Below, one piece after another: positions 47,204 through 53,317 of a stretch of 53,317 nt of DNA. Positions within the stretch are counted from its first letter, which is position 1, and each line of letters begins with the position of its first letter. The stretch is from Clostridiaceae bacterium (GTDB lineage Bacteria; Bacillota; Clostridia; TANB77; CAG-508): contig JAAZCX010000040.1 of NCBI GenBank assembly GCA_012513065.1, positions 1-53,317 on the forward strand, given 5' to 3'. The notes beneath the pieces were generated by a model. The model was not told the origin of the DNA and searched no databases. It saw only the letters and a list, made by a program, of their open reading frames with translations. The translations under genes were made by a program, and so were the position numbers.

Positions 47204-48220
47204 TTATTTTTCAAATTCCTCTATCATTTTTTCTACAGCCTTATTTTTTACAAATTGCTCTGCTTGTTTAATTGTAAACTCGAATACTCTTGCATCGCTA
47301 CTTCCATGTGCTTTTACCACAGGTTTTTTTACTCCTAAAAATAAAGCTCCACCATATTCTTTATAATCCATTGCTTTTGATAATGCATTTATAGATGGCA
47401 TTGCTGGAACAGCACCTAACATTGTAAATACATTTTTCTTTATACTTTCAGTTAAGGTTCTTTTTACTAATTTTCCTATACCTTCTACTGTTTTTAGGAA
47501 TACATTTCCTGTATATCCATCTGCAACAAGTATATCTAATTTACCTGAAAAAGCATCTCTTCCTTCTACATTTCCTACGAAATTAATATTTAATTCCTCT
47601 GCTTTTTCTTTTAATAATTGATATGATTCTTTTACCAATTCGTTTCCTTTTGTTTCTTCTGTACCAATATTTAATAAACCTACAGTTGGATGTTCCATTC
47701 CAAATGTATTTTTATTATAAATAGTAGCCATTTGAGCAAATTGAAGTAAATTTATAGGTTTACAATTTGTATTTGATCCACAATCAATTAGCATAAGTCT
47801 GCTTTTATATGATGGTAATATCCCTGCTAACGCTGGTCTATCTATCCCTTTAATTCTCCCTACAAGTAATGTTGCTCCTGTTAAAAGTGCTCCTGAATTT
47901 CCAGCAGATATAAATACATCTCCTTTTCCTTCATTTAATAAATTAAATCCTACTACCATTGAAGAATCTTTTTTACGTCTAATTGCTTGAGTTGGTATTT
48001 CGCACATTTCAATTGACTCTGCTGCATGATATATACTTAATTTTGGTGATATATCAGATATATTATCTTTACCATATATTTCTTTTATTCTTTTGTTAAT
48101 TATATCTTTATTACCTATTAAACATACTTCTGCCTCTATTTGATTTATTGCTTTTACTGCACCTTTTATATTTGCATCTGGAGCATTATCTCCTCCCATT
48201 GCATCTAATAGTATTACCAT
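47204..48220 (-). CDS. plsX: Phosphate acyltransferase PlsX
   Basis: 338-residue enzyme that makes acyl-phosphate from acyl-ACP for phospholipid synthesis. Start MVILLDAMGGDNAP and SAGNSGALL are diagnostic, with GADG-like region VADGYTGNVFLK. The start at 48220 is chosen for GAGAGG upstream and the family's normal start. Own promoter; rplL upstream ends at a strong terminator. Confidence 0.95.
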   Translation of the reverse strand: MVILLDAMGGDNAPDANIKGAVKAINQIEAEVCLIGNKDIINKRIKEIYGKDNISDISPKLSIYHAAESIEMCEIPTQAIRRKKDSSMVVGFNLLNEGKGDVFISAGNSGALLTGATLLVGRIKGIDRPALAGILPSYKSRLMLIDCGSNTNCKPINLLQFAQMATIYNKNTFGMEHPTVGLLNIGTEETKGNELVKESYQLLKEKAEELNINFVGNVEGRDAFSGKLDILVADGYTGNVFLKTVEGIGKLVKRTLTESIKKNVFTMLGAVPAMPSINALSKAMDYKEYGGALFLGVKKPVVKAHGSSDARVFEFTIKQAEQFVKNKAVEKMIEEFEK

Positions 48221-48264
48221 TTTTATAGTCCTCTCTTTATTCATATATATATTTCTATTTTTAC

Positions 48265-48293
48265 ATTTTATAACTTATATTTATTAAAGTCAA
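48265..48293 (-). promoter_or_regulatory. SigA-type promoter of plsX
   Basis: Minus strand TTGACT, a 17-base spacer and TAAAAT, about 45 bases before the plsX ATG. Confidence 0.7.
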
Positions 48294-48375
48294 TTAAACA
48301 CTATTATTTTATATGTTATTTTTAAAAATTGCAATTTTTTTGACCAATTAGTCTATATTTATTGTTTATTTTGAT

Positions 48376-48418
48376 ATAAAAATATCACTAAAATATTGAT
48401 ATTTTAGTGATATTTTAT
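48376..48418 (-). terminator. Intrinsic terminator of rplL
   Basis: An 18-bp perfect stem AAAATATCACTAAAATAT / ATATTTTAGTGATATTTT with a two-base loop and a T-rich tail. It stops transcripts before plsX. Confidence 0.88.
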
Positions 48419-48439
48419 TTTTCATATATTTAACGAAAA

Positions 48440-48799
48440 CTAAGCTAATTCTACAATAGCTCCTGCTTCTGAGAATTTTGCTTTTAATTCTTCAGCTTCT
48501 TCTTTAGAAGCTCCTTCTTTAATTGTTTTTGGTGCTCCGTCTACTAATTCTTTAGCTTCTTTTAATCCTAATCCTGTAGCGTCTCTAACTACTTTGATTA
48601 CTTGGATTTTATTTGATCCAGCATCTTTTAATATAACATCAAAAGATGTTTTTTCTTCAGCAGCTGCTGCTGCTCCTCCAGCTGCTGGTGCAGCTACTGC
48701 TACTGCAGAAACTCCGTATTTTTCTTCAATTGCTTTTACTAATTCAGCAAGTTCAGCTACTTTTAAGCTGTCAATTTTTTCAAATAATTCTTCTATCAT
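48440..48799 (-). CDS. rplL: 50S ribosomal protein L7/L12
   Basis: 119 residues. N-terminal dimerisation helix, Ala-rich hinge ([16 protein letters not shown]) and C-terminal factor-binding domain [17 protein letters not shown] and [10 protein letters not shown]. Forms the L10-L12 stalk. Directly after rplJ; no rpoB follows. Confidence 0.98.
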   Translation of the reverse strand: MIEELFEKIDSLKVAELAELVKAIEEKYGVSAVAVAAPAAGGAAAAAEEKTSFDVILKDAGSNKIQVIKVVRDATGLGLKEAKELVDGAPKTIKEGASKEEAEELKAKFSEAGAIVELA

Positions 48800-48851
48800 T
48801 TTTATTTCCTCCTAATTTCTTTGTGATATAAGTTCACTACTCTAATTTTTT

Positions 48852-49355
48852 TTAAGCGTTTGCTTCTTTTTGAATTCTTACTTGATCAAGTCCAACTGCT
48901 AATTTTGAAATATTTCCAAGTAAAGCACCTGCAAGCATACCAAGTAATTCTTGTCTTGATGGTAATTTTGCTAAAGTAATTAAATCTTCAGCTGACATTA
49001 ATTTGCCTTCTATAATACCACCTTTAATTTTGTAATATTCATTCTTTTTAGAGAATTGATATATTGCTTTTAATGGATCCAAATAATCTTCTTCTGATAT
49101 AATCATTGCTGTAGGGCCTTCTAATACAGAGTCTAACCCATTTTCTCCATTTTTGTCTAATGCTCTTTTTATAATGTTATTTTTAATAACTTTATATTCT
49201 GATTTTGTATCTCTTAATGTATTTCTTAATCCTGTAACATCTTCTACAGAAATTCCTCTATAGTCTGTTAAAAGTACTAATTTAGCTCCTTTTACTTTTT
49301 CAGCTAAAACTTTTACTTCTTCTTCTTTTTGTTTTAATATGTTTTCACTTGCCAT
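48852..49355 (-). CDS. rplJ: 50S ribosomal protein L10
   Basis: 167 residues. Stalk base protein; LTDYRGISVEDVTGLRNTLR and GPTAMIISEEDYLDPLKAI are typical. Preceded by an L10 leader, so expression should be autoregulated by L10(L12)4 binding. Confidence 0.97.
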   Translation of the reverse strand: MASENILKQKEEEVKVLAEKVKGAKLVLLTDYRGISVEDVTGLRNTLRDTKSEYKVIKNNIIKRALDKNGENGLDSVLEGPTAMIISEEDYLDPLKAIYQFSKKNEYYKIKGGIIEGKLMSAEDLITLAKLPSRQELLGMLAGALLGNISKLAVGLDQVRIQKEANA

Positions 49356-49361
49356 TTTCTT

Positions 49362-49522
49362 TTTTTCACCTCCTAGAATATTTAATCTTCGTCTATATTA
49401 CTATTAAAAAATAGTTTCTAGTAACTTAAAAGTCCAATCCTATAGCCTAAGGCATATAAAGATTGGACTTTTATCTCTTCTTTATTTGCCTAGGTAGGTC
49501 TTATTTTATGCCTACTTTCTTT
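49362..49522 (-). ncRNA. Ribosomal protein L10 leader
   Basis: On the minus strand the leader starts with GCCAAAGAAAGTAGGCAT and CCTACCTAGGCA, the 5' signature of the Firmicutes L10 leader. A second hairpin, AAAAGTCCAATC / GATTGGACTTTT, follows with TTTAAG and may act as the attenuator. The rplJ start with AGGAGGTG is downstream. Confidence 0.8.
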
Positions 49523-49533
49523 GGCTACTATAA

Positions 49534-50217
49534 TTATTTTTGATCAATATACATTCCAGGTCCCATTGTTGTAGAAATAGCAACACTTTTAATGTATTGT
49601 CCTTTTGCTGCTGCTGGTTTTGCTTTAATAATTGCATTCATAATTACATCATAATTTTCAATTAATTTTTCTGTTCCAAATGATACCTTTCCAAAACCTA
49701 AATGGATAATATTTGTTTTATCTAATCTGTATTCTACTTTACCAGATTTAATTTCGTTGATTGCTTTTGTAACATCCATTGTTACTGTTCCAGATTTAGG
49801 ATTTGGCATTAATCCTTTTGGACCTAATACTTTACCTAATCTACCTACAACACCCATCATATCTGGAGTTGCTACGATTACATCATAGTCAAACCAATTC
49901 TCTTTTTCTATTTTTGGTATTAATTCTTCTGCTCCAACAAAGTCAGCTCCTGCTTTTTCAGCTTCTTCTGCTTTTGGTCCTTTAGCAAATACTAAAACTT
50001 TTAGTGTTTTACCTGTTCCATGAGGAAGTACTGTTGTACCTCTTACTTGTTGGTCAGCATGTTTTGAATCTACACCTAATTTAACATGTAATTCAACAGT
50101 TTCGTCGAATTTTGCTTTAGGCATTTTTTCAATAATGTCAAATGCTTCTTTTACTTCATAAAGTTTATTTTTTTCAACTAACTTATTGCATTCTGCTATT
50201 CTTTTTCCTTTACTCAT
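49534..50217 (-). CDS. rplA: 50S ribosomal protein L1
   Basis: 227 residues. Motifs [20 protein letters not shown] and [15 protein letters not shown] are diagnostic. It binds 23S rRNA at the L1 stalk. Between rplK and rplJ, the standard order. Confidence 0.98.
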   Translation of the reverse strand: MSKGKRIAECNKLVEKNKLYEVKEAFDIIEKMPKAKFDETVELHVKLGVDSKHADQQVRGTTVLPHGTGKTLKVLVFAKGPKAEEAEKAGADFVGAEELIPKIEKENWFDYDVIVATPDMMGVVGRLGKVLGPKGLMPNPKSGTVTMDVTKAINEIKSGKVEYRLDKTNIIHLGFGKVSFGTEKLIENYDVIMNAIIKAKPAAAKGQYIKSVAISTTMGPGMYIDQK

Positions 50218-50272
50218 TTTTTCCTCCTTTGGTATTAACGAAACAACTTGTTTCTCCCATTATTTAATTTTT

Positions 50273-50701
50273 TTAGTCAACAACTACTACGCCCATGCTT
50301 CTTGCAGTTCCTGCTACCATACTCATTGCAGATTCTAATGATGCTGCATTTAAGTCTGGCATTTTTTCTTTAGCAATTTCTTCTACTTGAGTCTTTGTAA
50401 TAGTTCCAACTTTATCTCTATTAGGTTTTCCTGAACCTTTTTCAATTTTAATTGATTTTCTAATTAAAACTGCTACTGGTGGTACTTTTGTTATGAAATC
50501 AAAAGATTTATCTTTATATACTGTAATTACAACTGGGATTATCATTCCAGGTTGATTTGCAGTTCTATCGTTAAACTCTTTTACGAATTGCATAATATTT
50601 ACACCACTTGATCCTAATGCTGGTCCTACTGGTGGAGCTGGAGTAGCTTTTCCTGCTTCTATTTGTAATTTTATTAAATTACTAATTTCCTTTTCTGCCA
50701 T
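50273..50701 (-). CDS. rplK: 50S ribosomal protein L11
   Basis: 142 residues. The proline-rich [16 protein letters not shown] and C-terminal [10 protein letters not shown] match L11. It lies 97 bases after nusG. Confidence 0.98.
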   Translation of the reverse strand: MAEKEISNLIKLQIEAGKATPAPPVGPALGSSGVNIMQFVKEFNDRTANQPGMIIPVVITVYKDKSFDFITKVPPVAVLIRKSIKIEKGSGKPNRDKVGTITKTQVEEIAKEKMPDLNAASLESAMSMVAGTARSMGVVVVD

Positions 50702-50798
50702 TTTATGTTTGCACCTCCTTTAGTTTTGATGTATATAACATCTAATAATTATAGATTTATTAATTTGGATTCAAAATATATTTTATTTTGTTTCCATT

Positions 50799-51335
50799 TT
50801 AAACAATTTTAGTTACTTGAGAAAAATCAACTTCTATTGGTGTTTCTCTACCAAACATAGAAACTAATACTTTAACTTTATGTTTGTCTTTGTTAATTTC
50901 TTGTACAGTTCCTATGAATCCATCAAAAGATCCTCCTGTAATTGATACAGAATCTCCTGTAGAATAATCTACATTAATATTTTGTATTTCAAATCCCATT
51001 TGTCTGATTTCTTCTTCAGTAAGTGCTATAGGATCAGTTCCTGAACCAACAAATCCAGTAACTCCCCTTGTATTTCTTACAATATACCATGTTGCTTCTG
51101 TTACAATCATTTTAACTAAAACATATCCAGGAAAAACTTTTTTTAGATTTGTTTTCTTCTTACCATCTTTAATTTCAATTTGTTCTTCCATTGGAACAAC
51201 AATCTCAAAGAAATAATCTTCTAACTCTCTATTTTTTACTGTTTTTTCTAAATCAGTTTTTACTTTATTTTCATATCCAGAATAAGTATGTACTACATAC
51301 CAACTAGGTTCTAAATTTTCATTTTCTTGAGACAT
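50799..51335 (-). CDS. nusG: Transcription termination/antitermination protein NusG
   Basis: 178 residues. NGN domain SWYVVHTYSGYENKVK and VFPGYVLVKM, then the KOW domain with DSVSITGGSFDGFIGTV. Couples RNA polymerase to Rho or ribosome. Follows secE by 21 bases. Confidence 0.97.
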   Translation of the reverse strand: MSQENENLEPSWYVVHTYSGYENKVKTDLEKTVKNRELEDYFFEIVVPMEEQIEIKDGKKKTNLKKVFPGYVLVKMIVTEATWYIVRNTRGVTGFVGSGTDPIALTEEEIRQMGFEIQNINVDYSTGDSVSITGGSFDGFIGTVQEINKDKHKVKVLVSMFGRETPIEVDFSQVTKIV

Positions 51336-51356
51336 GTAATAAGCCTCCTTTAATTA

Positions 51357-51656
51357 TTAATTTACATTTTCTGAAGCTTGTACGTTTTCAGTTCTTACTT
51401 CATTTTCTGATTGTGTTGATATTTCATTTTTAGACTCTACTATTTCTTTTAATTTATCGATTCCATATGTATTCATTTTTTCAAATGCTACATCTAATAC
51501 AAAAACGATAATAGCAGTGATCAACATTATTGTAATGACAGCAACTGTATTATTTACTAATTGCTTTGGTGTTGGCCAAATAACTTTTTTAAGTTCTGCT
51601 TTAAAATCTTTAAAAAAGTGTTTGTTTTCTTTTTTATTTTTTACTTCTTTTGGCAT
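51357..51656 (-). CDS. secE: Preprotein translocase subunit SecE
   Basis: 99 residues. FKDFKAELKKVIWPTPKQLV and one membrane helix (NTVAVITIMLITAIIVFVLD) are typical. The start at 51656 follows GAGGGGG; a longer frame overlaps rpmG. After the helix there is an unusually long, Glu/Ser/Asn-rich tail of about 35 residues. Confidence 0.93.
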   Translation of the reverse strand: MPKEVKNKKENKHFFKDFKAELKKVIWPTPKQLVNNTVAVITIMLITAIIVFVLDVAFEKMNTYGIDKLKEIVESKNEISTQSENEVRTENVQASENVN

Positions 51657-51678
51657 TTCTAATTCCCCCTCAAAAAGG

Positions 51679-51843
51679 TTATTTTGTTTCTTTATGTGTT
51701 GTACGTTTTTCGCAGTATTTGCAATATTTAACAATTTCTAATCTGTCTGTGTTGTTCTTTTTGTTTTTTTCTGTCATATAATTTCTTCTCTTACATTCTG
51801 TACATTCTAATGTAATTGGTTCTCTTGCTCCTTTTCCAGCCAT
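51679..51843 (-). CDS. rpmG: 50S ribosomal protein L33 (zinc-type)
   Basis: 54-residue ORF starting [20 protein letters not shown] and ending [14 protein letters not shown], the zinc-binding L33 form with two CxxC pairs. GGAGGTG precedes the ATG. Leads the rpmG-secE-nusG-rplK-rplA unit, the standard order. Confidence 0.95.
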   Translation of the reverse strand: MAGKGAREPITLECTECKRRNYMTEKNKKNNTDRLEIVKYCKYCEKRTTHKETK

Positions 51844-51899
51844 TTTAAACACCTCCACTGTCTATTTTTTTATTTATTATAATGTTTAACTATATTTTA

Positions 51900-51927
51900 A
51901 AAAGCATATGCAATCCACATATGCTTT
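51900..51927 (-). terminator. Hairpin downstream of the flavin reductase gene
   Basis: Minus strand AAAGCATATG / CATATGCTTT with a seven-base loop and TTTTTAAAA. It can terminate the upstream unit; it also lies at the predicted 5' end of the rpmG transcript. Confidence 0.7.
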
Positions 51928-51930
51928 ACT

Positions 51931-51959
51931 ATTCTACCATACAGTTACACAAAAGTCAA
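51931..51959 (-). promoter_or_regulatory. SigA-type promoter of the rpmG-secE-nusG unit
   Basis: Minus strand TTGACT, a 17-base spacer and TAGAAT. The predicted start near 51924 falls at the edge of the hairpin at 51900-51927. A second -10-like TATAAT is nearer to rpmG (about 51877-51882). Confidence 0.5.
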
Positions 51960-51979
51960 TATTTATAATGCATTTTTTA

Positions 51980-52549
51980 CTATTTTTTATTCTTTTTTTC
52001 TACTGAAAAACCAAATTTTCCAATTTTTTTATCTAAGCTATAATATCCGCCATTTGCGTAAGCAATTAGATCACATTTACTAATATCAAATGCACCATTT
52101 TCATCAATATATTTTTCATCTGCATCAATTGATAAAACTTCTGCAATAAACATATGATGACTTCCAAGTTCTCTTATTTCTTTTACTTTACATTCAATAG
52201 ATACTGGACTTTCCTTTATTAGTGGACATTTCACATGATTTGCTTGTTCTTTTGTTAATTTCATTTCACTAAATTTATCATAATCTTTTCCACTTCTTAC
52301 TCCACACCAATCTGTCTGATACGTTAGTTTTTCATTAGTTAAGTTAATTACAAATTCCTTTGTGTTTTTGATTATTTCATATGAATATCTTTCTGGTCTA
52401 ACAGATATATAACACATAGCAGGATTTGTATTTAAAATTCCTGTCCATGCAACTGTCATTATGTTTGATTTTTCCATATTACCACAAGATACCATTACAG
52501 CTGGTATCGGATATATAAAATTTCCTGACTTCCATTCTACTTTTGACAT
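51980..52549 (-). CDS. Flavin reductase-like FMN-binding protein
   Basis: 189-residue split-barrel flavoprotein. Start pattern YPIPAVMVSCG, then NIMTVAWTGILNTNPAMCYISVRPERYSY, matches the flavin reductase-like domain family. Cytosolic NAD(P)H:flavin oxidoreductase is the likely role; the substrate is not known. Confidence 0.88.
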   Translation of the reverse strand: MSKVEWKSGNFIYPIPAVMVSCGNMEKSNIMTVAWTGILNTNPAMCYISVRPERYSYEIIKNTKEFVINLTNEKLTYQTDWCGVRSGKDYDKFSEMKLTKEQANHVKCPLIKESPVSIECKVKEIRELGSHHMFIAEVLSIDADEKYIDENGAFDISKCDLIAYANGGYYSLDKKIGKFGFSVEKKNKK

Positions 52550-52615
52550 TTTATTTATCTCCTTTGATATTTTATATTACTATATTCATATTAATATAAA
52601 ATATTCTTTATTAAA

Positions 52616-53044
52616 TTATCTTTCTTGTTCTTCATCTAATAATTTTATTGCTTCTTCATATGTTTCTTCTGTTGTTCTACCATTTTTAAAATCTCTAATA
52701 ATAAAATTTCTTATTTTATCTTTTGATGCATAATTACACATTGTCTTTACTGCTTTTACATATTCATTTTTTTTAGTTTTATCTTTTTTGTTTATAAGAT
52801 TAATATTTTTGTTTTCTATTTCTACTTTTTTATCGCTTTTTGATAAATTTACATCTACTTTTATTCTATCTTTTAATGTTTTTACTTCTTGTTCAGTATC
52901 TACACTTTGCATAGCTTCATTATATAATTCTTGTGTTATTTTTTTATTTTCATAATCAATTTTGATTAATACTTTTAAATCTTCAATTTTTAAATCTTTT
53001 TTAAGTATTTTCATAGCTTTTAAATATTTCTCTCGATTTTCCAT
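52616..53044 (-). CDS. Unknown protein with an internal duplication
   Basis: 142 residues, Lys/Glu/Asp-rich, no membrane segment. Residues 5-52 (YLKAMKILKK through SVDTEQE) and 94-141 (YVKAVKTMCN through LLDEEQE) are two related copies: Y-x-KA-x-K, an ID/RD-x-[EK]-N turn, T-x-E-x-Y-x-EA, and D-x-EQE align without gaps. A charged, Lys-rich linker joins them. The start at 53044 (MENREKY) has GAGAG about six bases upstream. Not recognised; lies between the 5S rRNA terminator and the flavin reductase gene. Confidence 0.7.
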   Translation of the reverse strand: MENREKYLKAMKILKKDLKIEDLKVLIKIDYENKKITQELYNEAMQSVDTEQEVKTLKDRIKVDVNLSKSDKKVEIENKNINLINKKDKTKKNEYVKAVKTMCNYASKDKIRNFIIRDFKNGRTTEETYEEAIKLLDEEQER

Positions 53045-53111
53045 TTCTATCTCTCTTTCTTTTTTTATATTATAACACATTGAATATCAATAAACAATAA
53101 TATTTTTTTAA

Positions 53112-53167
53112 TATAAAAAGCTATAAATTAAAAATATATACTGTATATTCTTAATTTATAGCTTTAT
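53112..53167 (-). terminator. rRNA operon terminator
   Basis: A 15-bp stem AAAGCTATAAATTAA / TTAATTTATAGCTTT with about a 19-base loop, then a T run on the minus strand, just beyond the 5S gene. Confidence 0.88.
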
Positions 53168-53180
53168 AAAAAATAAAAAA

Positions 53181-53297
53181 TCTGGCGACAACCTATTTTC
53201 TCAGCAGGGTAACCCGCAAATATCTTCGGCATCTAAAGGCTTGACTTCTGTGTTCGGAATGGGAACAGGTATTACCCTTTAAATCATAATCACCAGA
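53181..53297 (-). rRNA. rrf: 5S ribosomal RNA
   Basis: 117 bases, complete: the minus strand begins TCTGGTGATTATGA and ends GGTTGTCGCCAGA, so the 5' TCTGG pairs with the 3' CCAGA. The conserved interior CCTGTTCCCATTCCGAACAC and GAAGTCAAGCC are present. The final 20 bases of the window are the spacer toward the 23S gene, which lies beyond the window. Confidence 0.96.
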
Positions 53298-53317
53298 AAA
53301 GTATAATGTACTTTTCA

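Overview
The window is a compact, very AT-rich chromosomal segment of a low-GC, Gram-positive, spore-forming, fermentative member of the Clostridia. The evidence is sporulation genes (spoIIID with a SigE-like promoter, yqfC, yqfD, a pdaA-type deacetylase, a CotF-family coat protein), the fermentative enzyme AdhE, a T-box riboswitch, an agr-type peptide-signalling locus, RNase J, and strong A/AGGAGG ribosome-binding sites. No prophage, insertion sequence, CRISPR array or tRNA gene was found. Species cannot be assigned from this sequence alone.

Layout. Positions 1-13200, minus strand, hold housekeeping genes: gltX with a DUF951 gene, rnjA behind a long structured leader, a WecA/TagO-type transferase, then recO-yqzL-era, and DUF3048, dgkA, ybeY, an unrecognised 402-aa gene, yqfD, yqfC and a frame-shifted pdaA. 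This is the familiar Firmicutes yqfC-to-recO neighbourhood, but phoH and pgpH are missing from their usual place and the unknown gene sits there. A DEAD-box RNA helicase (13321-14958) follows, with a leader containing a 24-codon ORF that runs into an intrinsic terminator.

Positions 15300-18480 hold an agr-like quorum-sensing locus in two convergent halves: a LytTR response regulator and an AgrC-like kinase on plus, AgrB and a 39-aa AgrD pro-peptide on minus. Tandem 12-bp repeats 21 bp apart lie just upstream of the agrB promoter. Next come a pseudouridine synthase and a methyltransferase, an M29 aminopeptidase, a T-box-controlled aspS whose specifier reads as Asn (AAC), spoIIID, two coat-type small genes, adhE, rdgB and leuS.

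Positions 30870-45000 are more accessory: a coiled-coil protein divergent from a HExxH putative metallopeptidase; a minus-strand operon with two DNA glycosylases (Ogg and family-4 UDG), an S66 peptidase, a zinc-ribbon protein, a membrane protein and a GltD-like oxidoreductase; pgeF-addB; a tandem-GGDEF protein; and a YitT-family membrane protein.

Positions 45000-53317, minus strand, hold an Elp3-like radical SAM gene with rnc, acpP-plsX, the ribosomal/transcription cluster rpmG-secE-nusG-rplK-rplA-(L10 leader)-rplJ-rplL, a flavin reductase, an internally duplicated unknown protein and a 5S rRNA at the end of an rRNA operon that continues beyond the window. rplL is followed by a terminator and plsX instead of rpoB.

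The points most worth following up are the agr locus with its repeats, the paired leader-ORF/terminator arrangements in front of two RNA-metabolism genes (rnjA and the helicase), the Asn-type T-box on aspS, and the unknown gene in the phoH/pgpH slot.
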